Source of the DNA: CAYWOS01 sp964459985
Lineage (GTDB): Bacteria > Bacillota > Clostridia > Christensenellales > Aristaeellaceae
Length of the DNA stretch: 64,000 nt
Direction: 5' to 3'
Assembly (NCBI GenBank): GCA_964459985.1
Contig: CAYWOS010000002.1
Span: forward strand, 1 to 64,000
Program-made: the position numbers and the translations under genes
Notes under the pieces: model-generated
Database searches by the model: none
What the model saw: only the letters and a program-made list of their open reading frames with translations
Told to the model about the DNA's origin: nothing
Part shown: positions 32,842-41,846 of the stretch, piece after piece
Numbering within the stretch: position 1 is the first letter of the stretch
How the letters are laid out: every line of letters starts with the position of its first letter

Positions 32842-33660
32842 TCACGCGGTTTTTTCGCGTCGGGCGCGGGCGATCGCGCACAGGGCGCGGTGCGCGCGGG
32901 CAAGGTATTCCGTCATCGCGCGCGGCGTTTCGTCCCCGCCTGCGGGGCGGCGCGATTCGATGTTGTAGGCGGACGGACGGAGCGCGCGCAGGCGCTGCGC
33001 GAGCTGGGTAAAATCAATATCGCCCTCGCCGGGCAGCAAATGCTCGTCGCCCGACGCCGGCCCGTGGTTGTCGTGCAGGTGCATGGTGACCAGCTTGTCG
33101 CCGAAGCGCTCGAGCGGGTCCTGATCGGGCGTAAAGCAGTGGGCGTGGCCGCAGTCGAAGCAGTACTTCATCCGCTCCGAGGGCACGCCGTCGTACAGGT
33201 ATTGATTATACTGTAAAAAGCGCGTGTTTTCAAGCGCGATGTCCACTTGATTTCGCTCGGCCTCCGCGGCGGCCGCGCGCATCCGCGCAGCGCCGATCGC
33301 GCACGGCGGCGGCGTGATCAGCTTTTTCGTCGTGTGCACCACCAGATGCGCGATGTCGCGCTCGCCGCATTCGCGCAGCGCGGTGATCAGCTGATGCAGA
33401 TACTGATCGCCCGCTTCGCCCGGCGTCCAGAGCGCCGGCGTGTCGGCGGTCGGGAAATGCGCCGTGCGCACGTTCAGCCCGTTGGCGAGCGCCAGATCGA
33501 AAAGCCGCTCCTTCGCGCCGTTTGTTTCGGCGAATTCATCGCCCCACCAGAGCATCACGTCGTCAAATCCGGCGTCCCTGATCGCCCTGATCCTGTCGCT
33601 TGCGGGCAGGTCGAAAAACCCGAAGGCGAAATCGATGCCGAGGGAAGGAAGCGCGTTCAT
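32842..33660 (-). CDS. Sugar phosphate isomerase/epimerase (TIM barrel)
   Basis: 272 residues of the xylose-isomerase-like TIM-barrel (AP_endonuc_2) family. Motifs: IRAIRDAGFDDVMLWWGDE at the start, HLVVHTT, a metal-ligand glutamate in ALENTRF, a CFDCGHAHCF segment and MHLHDNHG...DEHLLPGEGDIDF near the end, with metal-binding His, Asp and Glu. The exact reaction is unknown; relatives isomerise or epimerise keto sugars or inositols. Its ATG follows directly on the DeoR stop (TAAATG), with GGAGG inside the end of that gene. Confidence 0.88.
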   Translation of the reverse strand: MNALPSLGIDFAFGFFDLPASDRIRAIRDAGFDDVMLWWGDEFAETNGAKERLFDLALANGLNVRTAHFPTADTPALWTPGEAGDQYLHQLITALRECGERDIAHLVVHTTKKLITPPPCAIGAARMRAAAAEAERNQVDIALENTRFLQYNQYLYDGVPSERMKYCFDCGHAHCFTPDQDPLERFGDKLVTMHLHDNHGPASGDEHLLPGEGDIDFTQLAQRLRALRPSAYNIESRRPAGGDETPRAMTEYLARAHRALCAIARARREKTA

Positions 33661-34419
33661 TTACAGAACCTCCATGCCGGCGCGCGCGAGGTCGGCGCGC
33701 GTTTCGGGGCGTAATCCGTCGTCCGACACCATCACGTCGATGTTTTCGGGCGAACAAATGGTAAAGGCGCTCGTTACGCCGTCCTTGGTGGAGTCCATCA
33801 GGATGACGCGGCGCGCGCTCCTTTTCAGCACCGTTTTTTCCATTTCGCAACGCCCCGAGGTTTTGCAGCAAAACCCGCTCTCGCGCGTGTAGCCGCCCGA
33901 GGCGATGAAGCACAGGTCAAAATTGATCTGCTCGATCTGCCGGAGCACGAGCGGGTAATCGTGCACGCTCAAGCTGTCGCGGTTGAGCATGCCGCCCAGA
34001 ATGAATACGCCGACTTCCTTGAGGCGCGTCAGTTCGTTGATGCAGGACAGCCCGCAGGTGAACACCGTGCAGGGCTGATCGACAAACGCCTTGGCAAGCT
34101 CGGTCAGCGTCGAGCCGGAATCGAGGAAAATATTGAGGTTCGGCTTGAGCAGCGCGCGCGCCTTGCGCGCGATCTGACGCTTTTTGTCGATGTTTTGCGT
34201 CAGGCGCTGCTTGAGCGGCGTGTCGCCCGCGCCCACGGTGTCCAGCGCGCGCGCGCCGCCGTGAATGCGCACCAGCCGTCCCTGCTCGTCGAGCGATTTT
34301 AAGTCCTTGCGCAGCGTCATTTCGGATACGTCGGGGAACAGGCGGACGAGCGACGCGAAATTTACCACGCCGTTTTCGTTCACGGCGCGGACGATCCTCG
34401 AGCGTCTCTCCTCCAGCAT
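33661..34419 (-). CDS. DeoR family transcriptional regulator
   Basis: 252 residues. The N-terminal winged HTH (RRSRIVRAVNENGVVNFASL...SEMTLRKDLKSLDEQGRLVRIHGGA) is the DeoR signature. The C-terminal DeoRC sensor domain has FLDSGSTLTELAKA, LGGMLNRDSLSV and FIASGGYTRESGF. These proteins usually repress sugar operons and are released by a phosphorylated sugar. It is the first gene of the importer operon and likely autoregulated. GGAGG five bases before the ATG at 34419; promoter at 34461-34489. Confidence 0.93.
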   Translation of the reverse strand: MLEERRSRIVRAVNENGVVNFASLVRLFPDVSEMTLRKDLKSLDEQGRLVRIHGGARALDTVGAGDTPLKQRLTQNIDKKRQIARKARALLKPNLNIFLDSGSTLTELAKAFVDQPCTVFTCGLSCINELTRLKEVGVFILGGMLNRDSLSVHDYPLVLRQIEQINFDLCFIASGGYTRESGFCCKTSGRCEMEKTVLKRSARRVILMDSTKDGVTSAFTICSPENIDVMVSDDGLRPETRADLARAGMEVL

Positions 34420-34460
34420 GCGCGCCTCCGTTGTTTTGTTTCAATACTTCATCCGATTTC

Positions 34461-34489
34461 ATTCTAAAACATCCGCGCGCGCCTGTCAA
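34461..34489 (-). promoter_or_regulatory. Sigma-A promoter of the DeoR-importer operon
   Basis: On the minus strand TTGACA (34484-34489) and TAGAAT (34461-34466), spacer 17 bases, about 42 bases before the ATG. Confidence 0.78.
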
Positions 34490-34749
34490 GAGGAAAACGG
34501 ACAAAAATCGACCAAAAACCCAAAAAAGCGCCGCGCCTGACGCGCCGCCGGCGAGGCGAACGCGCTGCGCACGCCCCCAACGCCCCGGAAAGCGCGATTC
34601 CCGGCGCCGTCGTCGGCGCGTTCGTGAACGACGGGAAATCATGGCGGCGCTTCCCGGCGCGGGCCTTTGTCGGCATGCATGACGCCGGCGGAGCCGCGCG
34701 CAAGGCAGAAAGCGAGTCTGACAGCCTGCATTCAGGCGAAAAGCGGCGG
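34490..34749. other. Gene-free gap between two minus-strand operons
   Basis: Together with the DeoR promoter it spans about 330 bases. I see only short inverted repeats (GCGCCG-TCGT-CGGCGC at 34604-34619; CGTTCGTGAACG next to it) and no convincing gene. No T-run terminator for the histidine kinase operon is evident. Confidence 0.6.
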
Positions 34750-36348
34750 CTATTCCTCGCCGTCCGGCGCGTTTGGGAGGATCGGCAGGCGCAGCGTGAC
34801 GACCGCGCCGCCGTCGTTTTCCAGCGTCAGCCCGTAAGCGTCGCCGTGCGCGAACCGTACGCGTTTTTCGATGTTCATCAGCCCGTAGCCGCCCGATTCG
34901 GCGATCTGCGTCGTCTCAAATCCCTCGCCGTTGTCGCGGATGCAAAACACGAGCGCGCCGTCCCGGAGGAAGCCGCGCACCTCGAGCGCGCCGCCGCCCG
35001 CCTCGCGCCGGTCGACGCCGTATTTCACGGCGTTTTCCACAATGGGCTGGAGCAGGAAATTGAGCATCCACAGCGACAGGATCTCCTCGTCCAGCGCGTA
35101 GCGCACCTCGAAGCCGTCGTCGTGCATGATGCGCTGGATCTGCAGATACGCTTTGATGTTTTCGATCTCCTGCGATACGCGCAGCATGTTTTTGCCCCGG
35201 TTGAGCGTGGTGCGGTAGAACGTCGCCAGCAGGCGCGTCATTTCGCCCGTTCGCGCGTCGCCGTTTTCGATCGCGCACCAATTGATCACCGAAAGCGCGT
35301 TGTACAAAAAATGCGGGTTGATCTGCGCCTGCAAGAGCCTGAGGCGCGCTTCCTGCTCGTCCAGACGGCTTTTGAGGATTTCGCCGTTCAGCGTCTGGAT
35401 GGTTTCGATCATGCCGCCGATGCTGGAGGACAGTACGCCCACCTCGTCCGTGTCCGTCGTGGCGAACGCCTGCGCCGACAGCGCGACGTCCGGCGCGCGC
35501 ACCTTGCGCGTCAGCTCCTCGAGCTTTTTGAGGATTTGCCCCGAGAACGCGCCGATCAGCGTGACCGAAAGCAGCATGCACGCGCCGATCAGCAGCAGGG
35601 GCAGTCCCGCGTTGTCGCCCATGCCGTCCCGCCCGGCGTACGCGCACGTCATGCGTCCGCGCAGGGTCGGCACGTCCAGCGCGATCTTGCCCGCGCCCGC
35701 GCCGTCCTCAAGCCGCGTTCGCGCGAAGGCGGTCTGACCGTTTTCCAGCGTGATCGTCAGATCACAGGGCACCTCGTCGATCGCGTCCATGCCGCGAAAG
35801 ATGGCGTCCGCGTCGAACGTCACCTGCAGATACCCCAGCCACGCGTTGGATTGGTTGCTGAAGATCGGCTGACGCGCGATCAGCGCGCCGCCTTCCATCG
35901 CCCATTGCGTGTCGCGCTCGCCCGTCGGCGCGGCGCCCGGCGGCAGCGGCTTAACGTACTGCCCGATGCCCGCCTTCCACACGCGCGAATAGACCGACAG
36001 ATCGAGGATCTCGTCGGCGTTGAGCACGTAGTACTGCAAAAGCAGGGGATCGACCGAGCGCGCCGTCATGTAATACTTCGCGTAGTCGGTCATGATATCG
36101 CTGAACAGGAGCGTCCTGAGCTGCTCGTTGAGGCTGATGTAGTAGATAAAGCGCGCGTGCTGCGTCAGGCGCGTTTCGAGCGTCGCGCGAAGCTGCAGCA
36201 TGCTGTTTTCCATCAGCGCGTCCATGCGCATTTTCGCGTTTTTGCACGTCACGGAATAGCTCAACCCGCCCAGCACGACCAGCGGGATCATCGCCAGCAC
36301 GATGTACGTCATGATCAGCCGCTTGCGCAGGCGTCCCTGTTTACGCAT
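34750..36348 (-). CDS. YesM-type sensor histidine kinase
   Basis: 532 residues. Membrane segments at about 11-31 and 249-267 bracket an extracellular sensor domain. A HAMP-like linker leads to the His_kinase domain with QINPHFLYNAL (phospho-acceptor His346) and a HATPase with the N box QPIVENAVKYG, DNGEGF and GYGLMNIEKRV. It phosphorylates the YesN-type regulator encoded immediately upstream; the ATG overlaps that gene's end by eight bases. Being last in an operon with an LplBC importer, it likely senses the imported sugar or its binding protein. Confidence 0.93.
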   Translation of the reverse strand: MRKQGRLRKRLIMTYIVLAMIPLVVLGGLSYSVTCKNAKMRMDALMENSMLQLRATLETRLTQHARFIYYISLNEQLRTLLFSDIMTDYAKYYMTARSVDPLLLQYYVLNADEILDLSVYSRVWKAGIGQYVKPLPPGAAPTGERDTQWAMEGGALIARQPIFSNQSNAWLGYLQVTFDADAIFRGMDAIDEVPCDLTITLENGQTAFARTRLEDGAGAGKIALDVPTLRGRMTCAYAGRDGMGDNAGLPLLLIGACMLLSVTLIGAFSGQILKKLEELTRKVRAPDVALSAQAFATTDTDEVGVLSSSIGGMIETIQTLNGEILKSRLDEQEARLRLLQAQINPHFLYNALSVINWCAIENGDARTGEMTRLLATFYRTTLNRGKNMLRVSQEIENIKAYLQIQRIMHDDGFEVRYALDEEILSLWMLNFLLQPIVENAVKYGVDRREAGGGALEVRGFLRDGALVFCIRDNGEGFETTQIAESGGYGLMNIEKRVRFAHGDAYGLTLENDGGAVVTLRLPILPNAPDGEE

Positions 36349-37858
36349 GACCGCGCGCCCTTTCCAGATAGCTGCCGGGCGTGACCCCGTACGCGGCCTT
36401 GAACTGCACGATGAAATAGGAAACGTCCGTGAAGCCGAGCGCCTGACAGACAGCGTGCACCTTCATATCGCTCTGCGCGAGCAGCTTACGCGCCATTTCC
36501 ATCCGGTAGCGCGCGACGTACTTGGTCACGGTCAGCCCCTGATAACGCCGAAACAGCGCCGTCAGATAGCCGGGCGACATGTTCAGTTCCCGCGCAATCT
36601 CGCTCGTGGACGGGTTTTTCGCGTAATCGCGCTCGATGATGCGCGTCACGCGCTCCACGATCCAGTTGCGCTCGGACTGCCCCTCGTCTTCGTAGGTCAT
36701 GAGCTTATCCGCCACGAGCTTGACGATGTCGCCGAGCTCATACACGCTTTGGCAGTTGTAGATATCGCGCGCATACGTGGTGAGATCCTCGCCCGCGAGC
36801 GGCGAAAGATCGTTGAGCAGCAGCGCGTACACATATTTGATCCGCTCGATGGACATCCCCGCGCCGCCCTGATACAGCGCGCCGAGTTCGTCGACGTGGC
36901 TGTGGAAAAGATCGGCGCGCCGCGCTTTGACATCGTCGGACAGGGCGGCCAGCAGCGCCTGCTCGCGCTCGGCGCGTCCGCGCTCGCCCGGATCGGGCTG
37001 ATCGACGCCGGCGTCGTCCCGGATAAGCTCGCTTTGCGCGAGGAAAAACCGGCTTTCCAGCGCTCGCTGCATCCGCGAAAACACGGCGGCCGCGCCCTCG
37101 GGCAGCGCGACCTCGCCGCCGCGCACCGCGAAGTACCGCCCGGGATGATCGCCGGGCACGATTTTGCGCAGCGTTTCCCAGATGTCGTCGCTGATGTCGC
37201 CGGCGTCCGCCGGCACGAACAGCACCGCCTGCTCTTCGCTCATCACCAGCAGCTCCGATCCGGCGCGCAGCGCCTTGAGCGCCTCGCTCGCGCGGCGGTC
37301 GCCGCGCGTGAAAAAGGGACGGTCGAATGAAAGCAGCGTCATGCGCACGTTTTTGACGGGCAGCGCCGCCTCCAGCATGGCGTCCTGCGAGACGGCCTGC
37401 CCGATGAGCATGTCCCACAGCAGCTTTTCGCGCGCCTTTTCGAGCGCGCGCCGCGCCACCAGCGCGGTCTTTTCGGCGACCTGCCTGTCCTCGCAGCGCT
37501 GGATGATCTGCCGCATGGTCGTCAGGAACTGCGCCTCGTCAATCGGTTTGAGGATATAGTTGAGCACGTTGCTCCTGATCGCCCGGCGCGCGTACTCGAA
37601 CTCGCCGTACGCGCTGTATATCACGGCGGCGGCGCCCGGCCGCCGGCGCGCGGCGTATTCCACCAGCTCCAGCCCGTCGGCGAACGGCATCACGATATCG
37701 GTGAACAGGATATCGATCGGACGCTCGTCCAGCACGCGCATGGCTTCGCGCCCGTTCTGCGCCTCGATGACGGCGAGCGGCAGTTCGTGCCGCTCGATCA
37801 GGCGGCGGATGCCGCTTCGCTCGATCTTTTCATCGTCTACGATCAGTATGGTGTACAT
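36341..37858 (-). CDS. YesN-type response regulator with AraC HTH
   Basis: 505 residues. The receiver domain (1-120) begins YTILIVDDEKIERSGIRRLI and has the phospho-acceptor Asp in LFTDIVMPFADG. A long central linker follows. The C-terminal AraC domain has both HTHs (NPSTSEIARELNMSPGYLTALFRR in part; VHAVCQALGFTDVSYFIVQFK) and ends GVTPGSYLERARG. It should activate a carbohydrate operon when phosphorylated by the adjacent YesM-type kinase. Confidence 0.94.
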   Translation of the reverse strand: MYTILIVDDEKIERSGIRRLIERHELPLAVIEAQNGREAMRVLDERPIDILFTDIVMPFADGLELVEYAARRRPGAAAVIYSAYGEFEYARRAIRSNVLNYILKPIDEAQFLTTMRQIIQRCEDRQVAEKTALVARRALEKAREKLLWDMLIGQAVSQDAMLEAALPVKNVRMTLLSFDRPFFTRGDRRASEALKALRAGSELLVMSEEQAVLFVPADAGDISDDIWETLRKIVPGDHPGRYFAVRGGEVALPEGAAAVFSRMQRALESRFFLAQSELIRDDAGVDQPDPGERGRAEREQALLAALSDDVKARRADLFHSHVDELGALYQGGAGMSIERIKYVYALLLNDLSPLAGEDLTTYARDIYNCQSVYELGDIVKLVADKLMTYEDEGQSERNWIVERVTRIIERDYAKNPSTSEIARELNMSPGYLTALFRRYQGLTVTKYVARYRMEMARKLLAQSDMKVHAVCQALGFTDVSYFIVQFKAAYGVTPGSYLERARGHA

Positions 37859-37884
37859 GGAGCGCCCCCTCGCGTATCAGGGTA

Positions 37885-39264
37885 TCATATTTGCGGCGTG
37901 ATTTCAACCGCTCCGAGCGATTCGGGCGATACCGGGCGGACGCCCGCCAGCAGCCGCCTGACCGACGCGTCGCGCAGGATGTCAAGCGCGCGCTCGCAGG
38001 GCGACGGCTCGCCGAATACCTCGTCGGCAAACCGTCCGTCCACGCGCCCGCCCGTCGTCGCGTCGGGGAAGCCCGCCGCCCGCACCGCATCCGCGATCGC
38101 CTGCGCGGAAAAACCGCCGAAGTTCTCGGTGGCGTTGATATATACGGGCAGGGCGCGCGCCGAAACGCCGGGAAAAATCTCGTTTAAAAGTGCCTGCGTC
38201 TGCGTGGCGAGCCGCGCGGCCAGCTCGGCCGGCTCGGTGAACTGCCAGTACAAAAACGGGATCAGCCCCCGCGCCGCCTCCGCGCCGGGATGCGCCAGAA
38301 GATACGGATTCATCACAATGCCGCGCGGGCGCGGCAGCTCGCCGTTTTCGCGGCAAAAAAGCAGCATGGCGCGCGTCGTGCGCAGGTACATGTCCGTCGT
38401 TTTCTCCAGCAGCAGCGCGTACGCCCTGCGCCCGCCGGGCAGGCGCGAGAACGCCTCGATCTGGCGCTGCTCCACGCCGCTTTCCCAATCGCTCAAAACG
38501 CCGTACGCCGGGGCAAGCGGCGTCTGATCAAAATCGGACACATGCCTTCGGATGCTCGACAGCGCGGTTTCGATCCCGGCGCGCGGTGCGCCGTTTTCGT
38601 CCACCTGAATGCCGGGAAACATGATGTATACGTCGCCCGGCGCGACGTCCGTCCCCCCGCGCGCCGCGCGCAGGACGCGCCGGACCGCCACCTCGCCCTC
38701 GTTGCGCGCCGTCGTGCCCACGATCATCACGCGGCGGACGGCGTGGCGCTCGAGAAAATCGATGTACGCGCGCGGCGGCGCGAGCAGCTCGCCCCACGCG
38801 ACGCCGACCCCGCGCATGCTGTCGTCGTAGCCCAGCGTATAGTAGCTTTCAATGCCTTCGTCAGCGTCCGCCCGCGCGAGCCGCTCGATGTTTTCGACGG
38901 TGTGCGATGCGGCAAGGTACTGCATGGGCAGCACGGGCGCCTTCAGCGCGAAGGACAGATAGCTCACCGGCATGACGCCGGAGGAGAAAATCACCGTGTC
39001 AAGGGGTGCGTCGGCGCCGAGCGCGGCGTCGTACAGCGCCGTCGTGCGCGCCGCGCTTTCGCGCAGGAAGCCGGGGCGCGCCATCACCGGGCGCGGCCCC
39101 GCGCCTTGCTCGCGGGGCAAAAGCACCCACGAATGCGACACGCCGCCCGTCAGGTTCGCCAGCGACTTTTCCACGGCATACTCGGCGCTCATGCCGCCGT
39201 CCAGCCGGTATACGGGCACGCCGCCCTCGCGCGAGCGCTCGATTGTATACAGCGTCAGATCCAT
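37885..39264 (-). CDS. Unrecognised 459-residue protein in a sugar importer operon
   Basis: No signal peptide or membrane segment. I recognise no family. Visible features: YRLDGGMSAEYAVEKSLANL near the N-terminus; LDTVIFSSGVMPVSYLSFAL; a Rossmann-like VRRVMIVGTTARNEGEVAVR at mid-length; DVYIMFPGIQVDENG; a long helical segment with LPGGRRAYALLLEKTTDMYL; and a C-terminal part with VYINATENFGGFSAQ. The organisation suggests an alpha/beta enzyme of two domains. It lies between the binding protein (after a terminator-like hairpin) and the YesN gene, so it is expressed with the importer. GGGAGC six bases before the ATG. A role in handling the imported sugar is only inference. Confidence 0.75.
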   Translation of the reverse strand: MDLTLYTIERSREGGVPVYRLDGGMSAEYAVEKSLANLTGGVSHSWVLLPREQGAGPRPVMARPGFLRESAARTTALYDAALGADAPLDTVIFSSGVMPVSYLSFALKAPVLPMQYLAASHTVENIERLARADADEGIESYYTLGYDDSMRGVGVAWGELLAPPRAYIDFLERHAVRRVMIVGTTARNEGEVAVRRVLRAARGGTDVAPGDVYIMFPGIQVDENGAPRAGIETALSSIRRHVSDFDQTPLAPAYGVLSDWESGVEQRQIEAFSRLPGGRRAYALLLEKTTDMYLRTTRAMLLFCRENGELPRPRGIVMNPYLLAHPGAEAARGLIPFLYWQFTEPAELAARLATQTQALLNEIFPGVSARALPVYINATENFGGFSAQAIADAVRAAGFPDATTGGRVDGRFADEVFGEPSPCERALDILRDASVRRLLAGVRPVSPESLGAVEITPQI

Positions 39265-39283
39265 GCAATCGCTCCCTGTACGG

Positions 39284-39311
39284 AAAAACCGGGGCGCGTC
39301 CGCGCCCCGGT
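39284..39311 (-). terminator. Terminator/attenuator hairpin after a solute-binding protein gene
   Basis: On the minus strand ACCGGGGCGCG and CGCGCCCCGGT form a stem followed by TTTTTCC. It would end much of the binding-protein transcript, leaving partial read-through into the 459-residue protein and the two-component genes. Confidence 0.8.
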
Positions 39312-39323
39312 CCGCCGTTTATA

Positions 39324-40916
39324 TTACTTGCGGGGCGCCAGTTCAAACGCGGGCTTTTCGTTGTACATTTCGATCGCCCGGTTGACGTCGCCCATGGTCG
39401 GCAGGTTCTGAATGAACGCGTCGAACTCCGACATATCGCGCTCGCCCATGATGAACTTGAGCATTTCCTCGTCGGCGTAGGTTTCCACCGGCGTCATGAT
39501 GGTGCTGATGATGTCCTGCTCCTCGGCGGTGAAGTGCGGGGAACGCGCGCGGTACATGGGCGTGATCCGTCCGTCCGCGATCGCCTCGTCGATGAACGCC
39601 TGCCATTCCATTTCCTTCTGCCCGTACAATTGCAGCATGCCGGCGCGCAGGTCGGATTGCCGGAACAGGATATGGTTGTACTGGCCGATGCCGAGATCGC
39701 GCAGCGTTTTGGTTCCCTCGGGATGGCCGGGCACGGCGACGTCCGGCAGATAATCCTTGACGCCGTCGGCGTTCTCCGTATAGGTTTCGCCCTTGACGCC
39801 CCAGTTGAGCAATTCGGAAATTTCGTCCGAGAGCGTGAAGTCAATCAGCGCGCAGACCAGCTCGGGATACTTCGTCTTGGAGCCGGTGACGACGCCCCAC
39901 CACGGATCGCCGTCAAAGGTCTGCGTGTAGGGCAGGGAGGATACGCCGTTCACGGAAGGCGGCAGCATGGGCTCGATCACCCAGCCCGGCTCGACGCCCT
40001 TGGAGTAGAAGTTTTCTTGGAAATAGCTGATGTAGCCGTAGAAGAAGCCCCAGTTATTCACCAGCATCTTCTGCTGCGTGCGCTCGACGGTGTCGGTGGC
40101 AAGCTCGGGGTTGAGCAGCTCGCTCTTCCAGAGATCGTTGCAGGTTTCCAGCACCGCGCGGCAGGTTTCGGTATCGTCGGTGGGCGCGTAATACCATTTG
40201 TTCGCGCTGAAATCATAGCCCAGCCCCAGATAATCGGTGCCGTAGAGCGAGGATACGCTCGAGGACAGGTCGCCGAGCTCGTTGCCCATGATGATCGGCA
40301 CGCAGTCGGGCTCCTTCTCCTTGAGCTCCTTGGCGGCGGCGACGAATTCCTCAAGGGTCTTGGGCACGGCGATCCCGTGCTTGTCCAGCAGCCCCTTGTT
40401 GCAGAACCAGCTGAGCATCGCCCAGTCGTCGGTCAAAATGCCGTCGATGGAGGTCGGGATCACGTAACGGTGTCCCTCCGCGTCCATGGTCATGTTGAGG
40501 TTGGGGTACTTCTCGGTCATCGCCTGGAAATTGGGCATATAGTCCGCGTATTTCGCGTAATCCAGGAAAATGCCCGAGGGGCCGTACTGGCTCGCCGTGC
40601 CCACGGGGCTGCCGCACACGGCGAAGTCCGGCACGTTGCCCGAGGTGTAGTAGAGGTTGATCTTCTGCTCGTAGTCCGCCCATGTGGACTGCTCCCATTC
40701 GATCGTGATGTTGCCGATGCGCTTGAGGTACTCGTTGTAGGCGAGGGTGTCCTCGATACGGTTGTTGTGGTTGCACCACAGCCCGCGCAGGACGATGGGC
40801 TCGCCCGTGTAGGGGAAGGTGATCGCGTCTTTCTCCTCGGCGGCGGCGGCGCACAGGCCGCCGATCAGCGCCAGCGCGAGCAGCAGCGACAGGAAACGGA
40901 AACGCTTGGTTTTCAT
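39324..40916 (-). CDS. ABC solute-binding protein, LplA/YtcQ-type
   Basis: 530 residues. The signal peptide ends with GGLCAAAA-EE; the cysteine is preceded by Leu and a lipobox is not convincing. The mature protein is the long family-1 type used with LplBC permeases: ERIGNITIEWEQSTWADYEQK-like N-lobe (here RIGNITIEW), NVPDFAVCGSP, LDKHGIAVPKTLEEF and a C-terminal helix region. The substrate is probably an oligosaccharide from plant or glycan origin; identity unknown. AAAGGAG nine bases before the ATG. It follows the two permease genes, an order seen often in LplBCA operons. Confidence 0.9.
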   Translation of the reverse strand: MKTKRFRFLSLLLALALIGGLCAAAAEEKDAITFPYTGEPIVLRGLWCNHNNRIEDTLAYNEYLKRIGNITIEWEQSTWADYEQKINLYYTSGNVPDFAVCGSPVGTASQYGPSGIFLDYAKYADYMPNFQAMTEKYPNLNMTMDAEGHRYVIPTSIDGILTDDWAMLSWFCNKGLLDKHGIAVPKTLEEFVAAAKELKEKEPDCVPIIMGNELGDLSSSVSSLYGTDYLGLGYDFSANKWYYAPTDDTETCRAVLETCNDLWKSELLNPELATDTVERTQQKMLVNNWGFFYGYISYFQENFYSKGVEPGWVIEPMLPPSVNGVSSLPYTQTFDGDPWWGVVTGSKTKYPELVCALIDFTLSDEISELLNWGVKGETYTENADGVKDYLPDVAVPGHPEGTKTLRDLGIGQYNHILFRQSDLRAGMLQLYGQKEMEWQAFIDEAIADGRITPMYRARSPHFTAEEQDIISTIMTPVETYADEEMLKFIMGERDMSEFDAFIQNLPTMGDVNRAIEMYNEKPAFELAPRK

Positions 40917-40946
40917 GGGTCATCGCTCCTTTCGATATGTATGATA

Positions 40947-41834
40947 CTACTCCTTAACGGAGCCGATCATCAAGCCCTTGGCGAAGTATTTCTGCATGAA
41001 CGGATACACCATCATGACGGGCAGCATGGTCACGATCACGGCGGCCGACTTGACGGTGCGCGGGTTGACGTTGCTCATGCCCACGCGCATGCCCATGCCG
41101 CGGATGCTCGTGGAGTCCTGTAAAACGACCATCTTGCGCAGCAGCATGGCGATTGGATGCAGTTCCTCCCTTCGCAGGTACATCACCGCCGAAAAGTATT
41201 CGTTCCAGTAGCCGACGATGGAAAACAGCGCGAGCGTGGCGATCACGGGCTTTGACAGCGGGATAACGATCTGGAACAGCGTCCTGAAATGCGATGCGCC
41301 GTCGATGGCGGCCGCGTCGATCAGCGCGTCGGGCAGCTCCTTGATGAACGTCTTGACGACGAACACGTTGTACGCCGATACCGCGCCCGGCAGCATGATC
41401 GCCCATACGGTGTCATATAGCCCGAGGTTGTTGATGAGCAGGTAGGTCGGCACGAGGCCGCCGTTGAAAAACATGGTGATCAGCAGAAGAACGTTGATCG
41501 TTTTGCGTCCGGCGAAGGTTTTCTTGGTGAGCGTGAACGCGAGCAGCATCGTGCAAAGGAGCATGATCAGCGTGCCGGCCGACGCGTAGAAAATCGTGTT
41601 GAGATAATAGCGCGGCAGGTTCGGATCGCCCATCAGCGTGACGTACGCCTCCCACGAGAATCCGCTGGGCAGAAGGCCGGCGTTATGGTACATCAGTTCC
41701 TTGGGCGAGGACAGGGAGATCGACAGCGTGATCAGGATCGGCAGCACGAACAGCGCCGCGAGGATCAGGTGCACGAGCGCCAGCGCGCTTTGCGCCAGCG
41801 TGAATTTTTGCTTCATTCCGGGATATGCGCTCAT
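40947..41834 (-). CDS. LplC/YtcP-type sugar ABC permease
   Basis: 295 residues with about six membrane segments. The N-terminal SLSSPKELMYHNAGLLP and the coupling motif DAAAIDGASHFRTLFQIVIP are characteristic, and the protein ends FAKGLMIGSVKE as in YtcP/LplC proteins. It forms the channel with the LplB-type subunit encoded 12 bases upstream. AAAGGAGG stands six bases before the ATG. Confidence 0.94.
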   Translation of the reverse strand: MSAYPGMKQKFTLAQSALALVHLILAALFVLPILITLSISLSSPKELMYHNAGLLPSGFSWEAYVTLMGDPNLPRYYLNTIFYASAGTLIMLLCTMLLAFTLTKKTFAGRKTINVLLLITMFFNGGLVPTYLLINNLGLYDTVWAIMLPGAVSAYNVFVVKTFIKELPDALIDAAAIDGASHFRTLFQIVIPLSKPVIATLALFSIVGYWNEYFSAVMYLRREELHPIAMLLRKMVVLQDSTSIRGMGMRVGMSNVNPRTVKSAAVIVTMLPVMMVYPFMQKYFAKGLMIGSVKE

Positions 41835-41846
41835 GGTCTGCCTCCT

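Noticed and set aside
34655..34725. A possible third, degenerate copy of the three-hairpin element (CCTTTGTCGGCATGCA and GCCGCGCGCAAGG strings)
   Set aside because: The order of the parts differs and stems 1 and 2 cannot be drawn; the resemblance is within what GC-rich sequence gives by chance.
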